Shown here: in pieces, positions 44,932 through 55,536 of the stretch
Layout: each line of letters starts with the position of its first letter
How positions within the stretch are numbered: position 1 is the stretch's first letter
NCBI RefSeq assembly: GCF_964030655.1
Contig: NZ_OZ034915.1
Span: forward strand, 806,001 to 870,000
Source of the DNA: Spiroplasma endosymbiont of Poecilobothrus nobilitatus
Lineage (GTDB): Bacteria > Bacillota_I > Bacilli_A > Mycoplasmatales > Mycoplasmataceae
Direction: 5' to 3'
Length of the DNA: 64,000 nucleotides
Position numbers and translations under genes: made by a program
The notes under the pieces: generated by a model
Seen by the model: only the letters and a program-made list of their open reading frames with translations
The model's database searches: none
Told to the model about the DNA's origin: nothing

Positions 44932-45073
44932 GAATTTTCTCAATGATTTTTGTTCTAAATTCTGATGTATATTTGTTATATTTTTGTCCTTTTTTTGCCA
45001 TATAAAAATGCACCCCCTATAAAAATTTAACAAAATCTTTTTTTATTTTGCTTACTTTTTTGGGCGCAGTCTT
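44932..45073 (-). mobile_element. IS-B 5'-end fragment
   Basis: The first about 140 bp of IS-B, from the end AAGACTGCGCCC at 45073 through the start of orfA (ATG and the intact TCAGAATTT reading), are cut by IS-C copy 4. It is the only IS-B piece here with both the ATG and the unmutated early orfA. Confidence 0.85.
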
Positions 45074-45099
45074 GTGAAGTCTTTTTTATAAACACTTTT

Positions 45100-47007
45100 T
45101 TATTTGCCCTGATTACCAGCACGATGAAGGTCGCGGAATGGGCCATCAACTGCAATTAACTCATCGTACTTACCATTTTGAATAATTCCTTGCCATTTTC
45201 CTAAGACAAAAATTTGATCAACATTTTTAATTGTACTTAATCGGTGCGCAATTGAAATTGTTGTTTTACCAACCATAATTTTTTCTAATTCAGCTTGAAT
45301 TTCTTTTTCCACAATATTATCTAAAGCACTTGTTGCTTCATCTAAGATTAAAATTTGTGGGTTCTTTAAAATCATTCGGGCAATAACTAGGCGTTGCTTT
45401 TGACCACCTGATAACATAAACCCTCGTTCTCCTAAAATAGTATTATAACCATCTTTTCAACCCATTACTAAATCATGCAGGTTGGCTTTTTTACAAGCTT
45501 CAACTACTTCTTCATCCGTTGCATTAAACATTCCGTATTTAAGATTATAAATCACATCCCCAAATAAAATTTTTGGTTCTTGTTCAACATAACCAACATG
45601 TGTTAAATAACTTGCTAAATTTAATTTTTTTAAATTAGTGTTGTTAACAATAACTTCCCCACTCGTTGGATCATAGAAACGTAATAATAATTTTGAAATT
45701 GTTGATTTACCACTTCCAGTTTCTCCAACAAAAGCATAACTTTTTCCTTTTTCAAACGTAACTGTTGTTTTAGGTAAAATAATAACACCTGGTTTTTCAG
45801 GGTATTCAAAAACAATATCTTTTAAAATAATATTGCCTTTAACTTCTTGTACCTCAGGCGCATTACGGTTTGGATCAATGGTTGTATCAACACGAATTAA
45901 TTGAATAATTCGTTTTGTTGAAGCTGTTGCACGTGCTAATCCTGGAACTAATCCAGTTAAAGTTCAAATTGGAAATGCCAAAGTATTAACACCCGTAATA
46001 AAGGATGGCAAAATTTTCATAATACGATTAGTATGTTCTGCTCCTTTATTACCATATAAAATTATACTTGCTAAGACAACAATCACCGTTAAACTTAATG
46101 CACATAAAATAATAATTGTTGTCATTCGTGCTTGAATACGATTTAAACGACGATTAACACGGTAATATTCTTTATGAATTTGTTCAAAGCGAACACGTTC
46201 ATATTCTTCTGTCCCTGTTGCTTTAATTAGCGCAATTGATGCAATTCGATCGGTCACATCTCCATTAACATCTGTAATTTTAGCACGAACATTTTCTGTT
46301 TCTGATGCTTGTGAACGGAAAGTTACTGCCACAGCAATCATGAATAATGCTGTTGTTCCTAAACAAATCAATGCTAATTTTCAATCAATATTTAATAATG
46401 AAATTGCACTACCAATAAATATAATTGGAATACTAATTAAGTTAGCTGGGGTTAATTGTGATTCATCCCCAATAACTTGTGTATCATTAATTAATTTAGT
46501 CATTGTTTCTCCAATTTTTTTATCAGAATAATAACCAATGTTTAAATTAACTAAATTATTTAATACCGCATTACGAACATCAATTTCAATATTCCGCCCT
46601 AGCATTCCACCTACTCGTTCACGAATATTTGTTGTAATCACGGCAATTATTAAATCAACGCCAATTATAATTAATCATATATATCATTGTAAGCCTGTTG
46701 TGACTAAATTTGGATCATCTCCAAATTCAAATAAAATTTCACTCATTAATTGGCTAATTAAAAAAGTCATTATGACAATTGAAGTTGAACTTAGTACTAA
46801 TGCAAATAAAATTGTAAATGAACGTAATAAATAACGACGGTAATAAATTGCAACTAACTTAAAAAAACCAATTCGAGGTTCCTTGATTCGTTTCATCATT
46901 TCTAATGGCGTTTCTTGTTTACGAGTTTGATTTTTTTTATGTAATTCATTGTAATCTAAATTCTTTTCAATTTTATTAATATCAATTAATTCTTTAATTT
47001 TCCCCAT
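45100..47007 (-). CDS. ABC exporter, fused permease and ATPase
   Basis: A 635-residue half-transporter of the MsbA/LmrA type. It has a cytoplasmic N-terminal extension, six membrane helices, then the nucleotide-binding domain with Walker A VGETGSGKSTISKLL, signature MLSGGQKQRLVIARM, and Walker B ILILDEATSALDN followed by the H-loop ISIAHRLST. It likely works as a homodimer exporting lipids, peptides or drugs; the substrate cannot be told. Start ATG 47007 follows AGGTTATG. No frame breaks, with TGA read as Trp in several places. Confidence 0.92.
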
Positions 47008-47090
47008 AACCTCACCTTATTTCTTAAAAAATGCGAGCTTAATATTTGCTCTCTTATCAGTGTATTATATCAAAAAAATAAAACTTTTCC

Positions 47091-48200
47091 TTTAATTTTG
47101 TAGAAAAATCTTGATATTTAATATAAGAGGTGAATAATTAATGGAAAAAATAATTGAAGAATTAATAAATAGTTTAACAGATGATCAATTTTTAGAATTT
47201 CATGAAAAAGTCAAAAAAGAAGCAGAATTAATTAAAAAACAAAAACGCTTAAATGAAATTGAACAAAAATTTAGGGATAAAGGTATTAAATGTCCCAATT
47301 GTCAATCTTTTTATTGTGTTAAAAATGGTCATAATCCTGAAGGAAAACAAAAATATTTATGCAAAAAATGTCGTGCTAGTTTTGATGCTTTTCGTGATCA
47401 TTTTACGTATTGAAGTCATTTAAATTATGAACAGTGAAATTTATTGATTCAAATTTCATTATTATGCCAATCTAGTAAAATGATTTCCCACTTTATTAAA
47501 ACATCACCGAAAACCTCTTGATATAATCGCCAAAAAATAATGAAATCAAAACAATTAGAAAACACCCAATTAAAATTTAAAACGTTAAATGGCCAAATTC
47601 AAATCGATGAAACATTTATTAAAGAAATCCACAAAGGTAATTTTAAAGATAAATTTGATAAAAGAAAAATTCATCTTGATTCATTTTCAACCAACACTAA
47701 ATGTTGTGTTCAAATGGCTGTTGATAGCAATAATAATATTTATGTTAAATCAACCAACACAAAACGATTACAAAAACAGTGAATTATTGAAAATATTAAT
47801 AAACAATTAATCAAAGAAAATTCAATTATTATTTCTGACATGCAACCACTATATTTATTAGTAGCAAAACAAACAAATTCTATTTTATTAGCAACTAAAA
47901 CTAGTACAAATCCTGATGCTAGTTATCGGAAGTTAAATAAAATTAGTAAATTACAATCAAATCTTAAAGAATCCTTAATTCATTATCATGGCTTAGGTTT
48001 CACGAACATTCAAAATTATTTAAATCTCTGAAAATGAAAATACCAGCATAAAGGTTTAACGCCAAACCAACAATCATCGGCATTATATTTTAACGTATAA
48101 AAAAGTTAAATAACAATATTAAAAGTTTATATAATTTTCTTTTAAAGTTATCATATTGATGATTTTTTTTATTTCATCAAGATTTTTCTACAAAATTAAA
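47091..48200 (+). mobile_element. IS-C copy 5 (full length, possibly active)
   Basis: This is 1110 bp with both terminal repeats. It is shorter than copies 3 and 4 because the 5' palindrome is deleted (GATATTTAATATAAGAGG). The transposase gene is intact. The left flank is intergenic; the right flank is a phage scaffold gene whose 5' part is absent. Confidence 0.92.
47141..48100 (+). CDS. IS1595/ISXO2-like DDE transposase (IS-C copy 5)
   Basis: 319 residues with the same zinc ribbon (Cys 51, 54, 74, 77) and QIDETFIKE as copy 1, and no stop. It differs from copy 1 in a few residues (LLCQSSK, TKTSTNPDAS). As the only copy with an intact gene and both ends, it is the best source of transposase. 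Confidence 0.78.
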
Positions 48201-48201
48201 A

Positions 48202-48558
48202 AAGAATTCTGAAGAAATTACTGAATTTAATGCAAGTAATTTAGAAAATAGCAATCAGCAAATCAACGAATTACAAACAAAAAACACTAAATTAATTTCA
48301 CAATTATAACAACAAACCCTACAATTAAAACAAATTGAAATTAATAATTTTAATAATTCTTTAACTGATAATGAAGAATTTAAAAACGTCTTATTAAAAT
48401 CTTATGATATTAACGATGATATTGAAGTAATTAAAACACACTTACAAAGTGTTTATGATGAATTAATCAAAGTACAAATCGTTAATACCGGCGGCGTACA
48501 AAAAACAGAAAACAACGAAAATAATATTATCGATGAAGATAATGTATTTAATAAATAG
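48202..48558 (+). pseudogene. phage capsid scaffold-like protein, 5' end missing
   Basis: A polar coiled-coil-rich frame (SNQQINELQTKNTKLISQL), then TAA, then ENNENNIIDEDNVFNK ending at 48558. Placement 17 bp before a capsid gene, and its Gln/Glu/Asn-rich helical nature, fit a tailed-phage scaffold protein. The start is lost to IS-C copy 5, and the internal TAA (near 48307) breaks what remains. Confidence 0.6.
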
Positions 48559-48575
48559 AAAGGAGGAATAAAACT

Positions 48576-49802
48576 ATGGCACAAAATCCACAAAGAATTT
48601 TTGGTGATATTGTTAATCAAGCAACAAAAAATGATCGTGAATCATTTGATCAATGATATTTACAAACTTATCAACAAAAATTTAGTTGAGAGGCACTATT
48701 TGCTTGAAAAGAAGCCAATAAATTTGGCTTAACATATAAAAGAAAGAAAAATATTAAATATAATGAAGGTTTAGGATCAAACGGAGAAGTATTTAATACT
48801 GATGATAATTTATTAAAATATTAAACAGTTGAATTTGAAGATGGAATTGTTGAATTAGATAGAATTTTAACTTTTGCTCGTAAATTAGACCCCGTAGAAA
48901 GCGAATTTAATCCTAATCTTTGGGCCGCCGATATTGAACAAGCAATGGATACAGAAGTTGCTTATAAACGTAACAAAATTTTAGATATTATTAATAACGG
49001 AAAAGTTACAACTATTCAAGGTAAAAAAGCAGATGATACAAATGCTTTACAAATTCATGATGAAATTATGGATAAAATATATTAAAATGGCTTTACCCCA
49101 TCAGAAACAATTGTTTTATGTTCAGCTGATTTTATTCGTGGAATTCGTGATAAATTACAACTACAACTTGGTGCAAACGATCAAATAAACAGTGTAATCG
49201 CAACAAGTGGGGCAATGAAGTCTGTTGAAGGAACAACTTACTATATGGTTCCAAAAAAATTACCAATTATTAATAAAGATGGTTCAGAAGGAACAATTAG
49301 TTTATTACCTGATGGTGTTAATGCAATTGCTTTTAAATTTAGTAAAAAATATGACCCTCTTATTTTACACAAAAAAGACCACACCCAATTAAGAGTTGGC
49401 GCTGCGGCGTTAGTCACTGGGATCGGTAATACCTTAATTATGGAAAGAGTTTTATATTTAGGTGTAGCCGTAATTGAACCGAAAGGAATTATTAAACATA
49501 TCGTTGCAAAAATTGATATTAGTAAAATTAATAAATTAGATAAACCAACTATTCATGTTGATGCTCCAACACAAACAACATCAGAACAGTTAAAACCACA
49601 ATTTAAAGATGTTGTTTTAAAAGCAGTTAAAGCTGTAAATAGTTCTTTAACTGAAAATGATTATGATTACTTTATCGAAAGTAAATGTGAAGATTGACCA
49701 ATTGATATTACAAATGACAAAAATGTTGCAGTTCAAATTGAAGGTAAAAACAACGCTACTGGTCAAACAAATGCGATTGATGTTAAAATTAAAAATACCT
49801 AA
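48576..49802 (+). pseudogene. tailed-phage major capsid protein, two nonsense codons
   Basis: From ATG 48576 (ribosome site AGGAGGAAT) the 408-codon frame reads MAQNPQRIFGDIVNQATKND, then LDRILTFARKLDPVESEFNP, FVLCSADFIRGIR-like text (TIVLCSADFIRGIRDKLQLQ) and GTTYYMVPKKLPII. It has TAA after NLLKY (near 48822) and after MDKIY (near 49082). The last about 85 residues (KDVVLKAVKAVNSSLTENDY to NAIDVKIKNT) look like a bacterial Ig-like domain, common on capsid proteins. Assignment rests on layout and wording; the fold (HK97-like or P22-like) was not proved. Confidence 0.62.
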
Positions 49803-49826
49803 GTACTAAAAAATAGTACTTTTTCG
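49801..49826 (+). terminator. terminator overlapping the capsid stop codon
   Basis: AAGTACTA pairs perfectly with TAGTACTT around a five-A loop, followed by TTTTCGTTTT. It begins within the stop codon of the capsid gene. Confidence 0.8.
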
Positions 49827-49837
49827 TTTTATAAAAT

Positions 49838-50691
49838 ATGCCAATTGTAACAAGCAAAACTGCTCTAATTTATCCTGTTAAAAAAACGCCAACAAGGTTG
49901 TCAATTCAACAACAAGAAAAAAGTTTTGGTTTACAATTATTAGAATTTTTAGGAATTCAAGTTTTAGCTCTTGGTTTATCAGTTTTGACTGGTGGGGTTG
50001 CTTCGGCTGTTGGGCTTGGTGCAGGATTATCTAATTTTGCTGCAGCATTTATCTCATTTGGAGTAGAAACAGCAACTGATTTTGCCGTAAATCAAATATA
50101 TGATAGTTTAACTTCTGAAGTTAGCACAAAAAGTACGGCTTTAAATTTATTACCAGCAATTGGTGGGATTGGTAAATTAACGCGCGCTGCGCGCACAACG
50201 AGAATTTTAAAATTAGCCAAAGAAACTAAATTACTTGAAAAATTAGGCGTAATAACTGCTAATAAATTAGAAGATGTTGTAAGACAAGTTACAGGTAAAA
50301 AGATTTTATCTGATAAATTAATATTTGATTTTACAAAACAAGATAATAATGAAACTTTATTATATACGATTGGAAAATTATCCCGCAATGATTTTTATAA
50401 AGGTTTTAAAGGGCTTGAGTTAGAAACAATTAATAATTTATTAAAAATTGAAAAAAAACCTTCAAAAAATAAGTCCTAAGTTAGTTCAAAAAATACCCCG
50501 CATAAATGAAAAAAACGCTAATAAATGACTGTCTGAATATGGATTAAGTGTTGATAAAATAAGCAAAATAGATACCGATGAATTATATACCATTATGACT
50601 AATCTTCATAAAAAGGTGTTGGTAAGAACCTAATATTAAATGCCAATTTAATGCGAGGCAGCAAAATATATTATAATAAATTATTAAATAG
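49838..50691 (+). pseudogene. phage-associated protein with glycine-rich hydrophobic centre, frameshifted
   Basis: From ATG 49838 the first frame gives 213 residues. It includes a Gly/Ala-rich hydrophobic stretch (VLALGLSVLTGGVASAVGLG) and an Ala/Gly helix that could cross or disturb a membrane. After KPSKNK the sense moves to another frame (KLVQKIPRINEKNANKWLSE), then again in an A run near 50615 (NLILNANLMRGSKIYYNKLL), until IS-A copy 11 at 50692. By position it could be a head or tail protein; no family recognised. Confidence 0.55.
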
Positions 50692-51913
50692 TGGAATGGC
50701 AACACTTTTTAGGACACTTTTTATATAGACATTTGTTTTCTAAAAGTAACTGGAGATAAATAATTTAAACTGCCATGAATTCGAATATTGTTATATCAAT
50801 GCACAAAATCAAAAAGTTCGTATTTTAATTGTGTTAAATTTTTAAATTTTTTACCCTTAATAAATTCAGTTTTAAAAGTTTTGTAAGTTGTTTCAGCCAC
50901 AGCATTATCATAAGGGCAGCCTTTATTGCTTAATGATCTTTTAATATTAAAAGTTATTAAAATTTCATCAATGATTTTATTTTTAAACTCATTACCACGA
51001 TCAGTATGAAATAGAGTTATTTGATTTAATGGTCGTGTTATTTTATGAAAAGCTTGTTGGACCAGTTCGGCTGTTTTATTCGGCCCAGCACTATAACCAA
51101 TTATTTCACGATTAAACAAGTCAATTAATAAACAAATATAATGTCATTTAGCGCCAACTTGAACATATGTTAAATCACTAACAATAACTTCATTAGGTTT
51201 TTTGTTGTTAAATTGACGATTTAAAATATTATTAATTTGGTCATTATTGACTGTTGTTTTATGATTATGATATTTTAATTTGGTGTATTTAGAAACCAAA
51301 TTATTTTTGATCATAAAGAATCTGATTTTTCGCCGCGATAAGATGATATCTTTTCTGTTTAAAATAACTTTAATTTTGCGAGCCCCATAAATTTTGCGAC
51401 TTTTATTAAAGGCACTGATAATTTCTTGTTCATAATTATTAACTCGCTTGTTAATACATTTATTAGTTTGATAATAATACGTTAATTTTGATAAACCCAA
51501 AATCTTACATATTTTTCTTACTGAATATTTTGTTTTGTTGTTATTAATTATTGTTATTTTTTGGCCATTATCAGTGCGGCTTGCTTTAAAATGTCATTTT
51601 CCATTTTCAAGTCTTTAAGTTCTTTTCGTAAAGTTATTATTTCATTTTATTCTAGTGTGCGATTGTCTTTTGCTTTAAATGAACCAGAATTATTATAATT
51701 TTTAACTCAACTATAAATAGTTGGTTTTGGTAAATTATATTCTTGCCCTAGATTAATAACACTTTTACCATTTTTATATAGCATGACAATTTGTTTTTTA
51801 AATTCTTCAGAGTATGAAGTTTTATTTCCCATTTTTATATTCCTTCTTTCTTAATAATTTTATCTAATTTTGAAGTCTATATAATTATGGTCCTAATAAT
51901 TGTAGCCTATCCA
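50692..51913 (-). mobile_element. IS-A copy 11 (full length, orfA broken)
   Basis: This is 1222 bp with both ends. OrfA has TAA in place of GAA (RTLE then stop). The left flank is the tailed-phage remnant and the right flank is the iteron region of an SpV1-type phage, so the element marks a fusion of two unrelated phages. Confidence 0.92.
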
Positions 51914-52074
51914 GTTAACATTGTTAAATATATAAAATAATAAAAATTGGCACACCAAAAAATACTATTAAGTTTTAAAGTAATAGTTATATAAAATAAA
52001 TTAATAAAAAATAAATAAACTAGTGTGCCTTAATTTTTGTTAAAATACTTTGAGTATTAGAGTAATATACTCTA

Positions 52075-52292
52075 TTAAAATCCTTTAACCATATGACGGA
52101 AAAAGTTTAATATCTTAATGATAATAAATAATCCAAATGGAATTAAAATAATTCACGCATCACCTAAAAAGTCATTAATTACGGTAAAATACCATATACA
52201 GCATCTTTTACTTTACCGATTGCATTACCTAATCCAGTTGAAATAGAATCCATTCCAGCCCTAAAAGTAACTGCATCTGCTAAAAAATTCAT
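52075..52292 (-). pseudogene. SpV1-type coat protein gene, broken copy
   Basis: [20 protein letters not shown], then KDAVYGILP followed by TAA where fragment 1 reads CAA, and one T is missing just after (ATGACTTTTTAGGTG). Otherwise close to the gene at 28445. Confidence 0.85.
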
Positions 52293-52312
52293 TATTTTCT
52301 ATCCTCCTTTTT

Positions 52313-52441
52313 TTAAATTATTTTTTTTCTTTTTTTCTTACCTTGAATTTGGCGAATTTTTTGATAAATTGATAAACCAATTCACGCAAAAATACCTAAC
52401 AAAATAAAAATACTAAATATTCATGTTAATCATACTGGAAT
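52313..52441 (-). pseudogene. small SpV1-type membrane protein, start codon lost
   Basis: Same protein as at 28296 (PVWLTWIFSIFILLGIFAWI), but the first codon is ATT instead of ATG, and an indel in an A run changes the charged tail to KKRKKII. Confidence 0.7.
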
Positions 52442-52527
52442 AATATAGCTCTTTTCATAAATTAAAAAATTGAAATTTGCAAACTCGCTCCGCTTGTTGT
52501 CGCTTTGCTCCATTAAAAACATTATTT

Positions 52528-52569
52528 GAATAAATTATCCGCTAATAAATTACGCGGAATAATTTATTC
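52528..52569. repeat. phage hairpin, second copy
   Basis: GAATAAATTATCCGC and GCGGAATAATTTATTC form the same bulged stem as at 28166-28207, between the 36-residue gene and the small membrane gene. Confidence 0.7.
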
Positions 52570-52571
52570 TT

Positions 52572-52682
52572 TTACTTTTTAATTTCAATATCTTTTGTAA
52601 TCTTATTGACAGTATTAATAACAATATTTTTACCATACTTTTTCACTAACAACCGCAAAATAAAATATTGCTTTGTTCGCAT
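52572..52682 (-). CDS. 36-residue SpV1-type protein, second copy
   Basis: MRTKQYFILRLLVKKYGKNI to EIKK; differs from the copy at 28053 at a few residues and stays open, although the rest of this prophage piece is broken. Confidence 0.6.
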   Translation of the reverse strand: MRTKQYFILRLLVKKYGKNIVINTVNKITKDIEIKK

Positions 52683-52710
52683 AAATTTCAACCTCCTATA
52701 ATTAACTTAA

Positions 52711-52742
52711 AAAAGTTAACTAAATTAATAGTTAACTTTTTA
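52711..52742 (-). terminator. terminator after the His-rich membrane protein gene
   Basis: AAAAGTTAACTA and ATAGTTAACTTTT form a stem with a short AT loop. On the minus strand it is followed by TTTTTTAAG. It lies 19 bp after the stop codon at 52761 and also separates that gene from the phage piece. Confidence 0.65.
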
Positions 52743-52760
52743 TGATTTGGCTTTTACAAT

Positions 52761-53687
52761 TTACACATATATTCCATATCGATCAACTAATTGTCTTGTT
52801 CGTTGTTCTAATAATAAAAATAAAGTAGCGTTTATAATATATTTAGCGGTAAAAATTCCAAAGAAAATTCCGATAAAAATTAAAGTATGTTGTCATGACT
52901 CAAAAATAGATTCCATCCCACTATTATCGTGGTCATGATCATGGCCGGCATGCGCAACAGTAACTTGATTAGACCAATCAATCGGATTACTTGTTATATT
53001 CCCTGTCGGAGCTAATATCTTCAAACTATCGTGTAGAACATGGGCATGGTCAGCATCTGGATGCGCATGACCAATATTTACTAAAATCTTTGCAACAATT
53101 AAAAATGAAATTGCTTCAATTAAAGCACATATTGGTACTATAATAGTAAATGCCAAGATTTTTTTCCCTCATTTAATATTAATAATTTTATGATGATGGT
53201 CATGCGCTTTTTTAACATAATGATATTCATGAATAGTATGGTCATCAACATTTTCTGGGACAGTAATTTTATGACAAGCATTAAATAAAATGTAGTAAAC
53301 AAATCAAGTTACGAACACAACTAAGATATTAGAAATCATAAAGAATGCCATTTCAAGTCAAGTATGATGCACATCAATTAAATTATGAATTCAAGGTAAT
53401 GCAATTCCTTCTAATAAAGCAAATCCTAATCCAACAATTGCAATTGAATAAACAATTACTAAAGTATCAAAAAATCGTAAACCAAATGTTGACCCCCAAG
53501 GAGTTGGAACACTAAAAACCTCTAGTAAACTTAATCCAACGGCCATAGCTAAAAAAAACGCAGAAGAAGCAATTTTAAACGTAATTGACCTTTGATTATA
53601 TAATTCCTTATGAAAAACTGATTTTTTAATACGCGTTCAAATCTTATCATTTTTCACTGTTAAAACATCGTTAGTATTTTTTTTCAT
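52761..53687 (-). CDS. His-rich polytopic membrane protein, possibly ECF-type S component
   Basis: A 308-residue protein with about six membrane segments (ITFKIASSAFFLAMAVGLSL, FFDTLVIVYSIAIVGLGFAL, LVVFVTWFVYYILF, ILAFTIIVPICALIEAISFL, and a C-terminal helix). The wording around FGLRFFDTLVIVYSI resembles substrate-binding subunits of ECF vitamin/metal transporters. Three His clusters stand out: HEYHYVKKAHDHHHK, HAHPDADHAHVLHD and HAGHDHDHD. The last two lie in one long outer loop. This suggests a metal such as Zn, Ni or Co as substrate or sensor; not proved. Start ATG 53687 follows GGAAAAAAAATG. Confidence 0.6.
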
Positions 53688-53713
53688 TTTTTTTCCTTTC
53701 TTATTTATAAAAA

Positions 53714-53774
53714 TTATAATTTATTTTTATAAAAAGTCAAGTTAAATTATTAGTTTTATAAAAATAAATTATAA
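53714..53774. promoter_or_regulatory. 21-bp perfect inverted repeat upstream of the His-rich gene
   Basis: TTATAATTTATTTTTATAAAA (21 bases) at 53714-53734 is perfectly complementary to 53754-53774, with a 19-base spacer. It sits 27 bp upstream of the start codon of the His-rich membrane protein, where an operator or leader hairpin would be expected. It could equally be a stop for transcription coming from the right. Confidence 0.55.
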
Positions 53775-53819
53775 CTACCTAAACAAAAATAAAAATAGAT
53801 TATTAACATCTAAAATAAA

Positions 53820-55074
53820 GTAGACATAAAAAATAGAAAATTATGTTAAAACTTTATTAATTTATTAAGGAGATGTTTTTTATATGAAAAAACAAAACAA
53901 CAAAGAATTTAAACTAAATATTATTAATTTATACAAAAGTGGAAAACCTGTAAAATTACTTTCAAAGGAATATAATTTTTCATGACATACTATTTATTTA
54001 TGAATTAAAACATATAATGCAAAGGGTGAAGAAAGTTTAGAATGAGGTCATGGAACACAAATAAAAAGTGGAACTAGAAAGCGTGGTGTTGCCAATAAAC
54101 CATTAGAGTTAATGACAAAGAAAGAAATATATGAATATGCAAAACAATTTGAAGAATTATCAAAGTACTTATCCCTAAGCGTAAAAAATAAATATAAAAA
54201 AATTTATGAATTATCTAATATTTATACAATTGTATCTTTGTGTAAAATATTTAAAGTTTCCAGAGCTGGTTATCATAAATGATTATGTTTGGGGAAACCA
54301 AAATATAATAAATGAAATAATTTAATTGCTGATATTATTCAATCAACATATCATAATTTTAAAAGAATCTATGGTTATAATATGATTGCATTATGACTAA
54401 AAAAATTATATGATTTAGATCTTAATCCATGAGTAGTATATAGATATATGAAACAAATGAAATTAAAAGCTATAATTAGAAAAAAAAGATTCAATTATAA
54501 AAAACTTTCTGGTCAATTAAGATATGAAAATATTCTAAATAGAAATTTTTCTACAACTGGAATTAACCAAAAAATTGGAACAGATATTACATATTTAACT
54601 ACTAATAACAAAACATATTATTTATCTATAGTAAAAGATTTTCATACTAATTAAATTTTAGATTACCAAATTAGTAAAACTCTAGATATGCCTTTTGTGG
54701 TAAAAAATATAATTAATGCTTGAGTAAAAGCAGGTAAACCAAAAACATGAATTTTACAAACTGATCAAGGATTTCATTATACAAATTTTATATTTACAAA
54801 TTTGTGTAAAAAATTAGGAATAATAATCTCAATGTCACGAAGAGAATCTTCGCCAGATAATGGTCATACTGAATCTTGATTTGGAACTTTTAAAACTGAA
54901 TTTTTTGAAACATTAAAACGTATTTTTAGAAACAAAGAATATATATATATAAAATGATTCCACAATATATTAAATTTTATAATGAAATTAGACCACAAAT
55001 AAAATTAAAGGGATTAAGTCCTGTTGAATACAGAATAACTCAATCCTAAATAAATTTTATTTTTTATGTAAACT
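53820..55074 (+). mobile_element. IS-E (IS3-type), dead
   Basis: The ends GTAGACATAAAAAATAG (53820) and the complement of GTTTACATAAAAAATA (55074) form a terminal repeat. It contains one fused orfA-orfB gene without the usual frameshift site. Single copy in this window. Confidence 0.78.
53884..55049 (+). pseudogene. IS3-family transposase (IS-E), one stop and one shift
   Basis: MKKQNNKEFKLNIINLYKSG, helix-turn-helix KLLSKEYNFSWHTIYLWIKT, then GTDITYLTTNNKTYYLSIVK (first Asp), ILQTDQGFHYTNFIFTN (second Asp), DNGHTESWFGTFKTEFF (Glu) and LKGLSPVEYRITQS. TAA follows DFHTN (near 54652), and an AT repeat (GAATATATATATATAAAATG near 54940) has shifted the frame. OrfA and orfB are in one frame, unlike IS-A and IS-B. 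Confidence 0.88.
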
Positions 55075-55113
55075 TTTCTTTACATATTCATTAATATCTA
55101 TTTTTATTAGTAA

Positions 55114-55495
55114 AGTTACAACATCATAACCCACGTTCTGTTTTTTATTTTCTGAAATAAAATACTAGTTATTTATCTATCAATTATTAAATTGATCCCC
55201 TTGTTTTTTCTGCTTCAAAACAAGAAGTTCCCTTACCAAAATTTAGGTTTCTCGCTTGTGGGGTTTACCCGTTCCATTTTTTAAATTTATTTAAAAACTC
55301 GTTTCTGTGGCACTTTTATAGAAAAAACTCCATATTATTTAATAATAACGTAGGATTTTTTTCAGCCGTCATAAGTAACCTTATGCCTAATTTTATGAAT
55401 TAAATTAGCACAAACACTACAATCATCACAGATTGTGCGAGCGTGGAGTTTCCTCTATTAACAGGATGTTAATAGCAACTAGTTCTGTTATAACT
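55114..55495 (-). ncRNA. rnpB: RNase P RNA (type B)
   Basis: The minus strand contains AGGAAACTCCACGCTCGCAC (P4 5' side region), CACAGAAACGAG, GGAACGGGTAAACCCCACAA followed by GCGAGAAACC and GGTAAGGGAACT, and finally ACAGAACGTGGGTTATGATG, the conserved core elements of bacterial RNase P RNA. The outer P1 helix forms between AGTTATAACA (55495 downwards) and TGTTGTAACT (to 55114), with one G-U pair, which fixes the ends to about 382 nt. It directly follows gpsB on the same strand, as in Bacillus. Confidence 0.93.
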
Positions 55496-55502
55496 CATAT
55501 AT

Positions 55503-55508
55503 ATTATA
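55503..55508 (-). promoter_or_regulatory. -10 box of rnpB
   Basis: The minus strand reads ATAGTATAATATATATGAG, so TATAAT ends about 8 bp before the start of RNase P RNA. The -35 region is only T-rich (TTTAAT). Confidence 0.6.
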
Positions 55509-55536
55509 CTATATCTTAGAAATTAATTAAATAAAT

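Larger units (their letters stand above)
51914..52700 (-). mobile_element. SpV1-type filamentous prophage fragment 2
   Basis: Minus-strand copies of the 36-residue gene, the small charged membrane protein, the coat gene, the coat terminator and one AACATTGTT iteron match 28.05-28.9 kb. It is cut at 51913 by IS-A copy 11. Several genes in it are mutated. Confidence 0.88.

Noticed and set aside
54930-54960. AT repeat in IS-E as a phase-variation switch
   Set aside because: The same gene also has a nonsense codon upstream, so a change in repeat number could not restore it.
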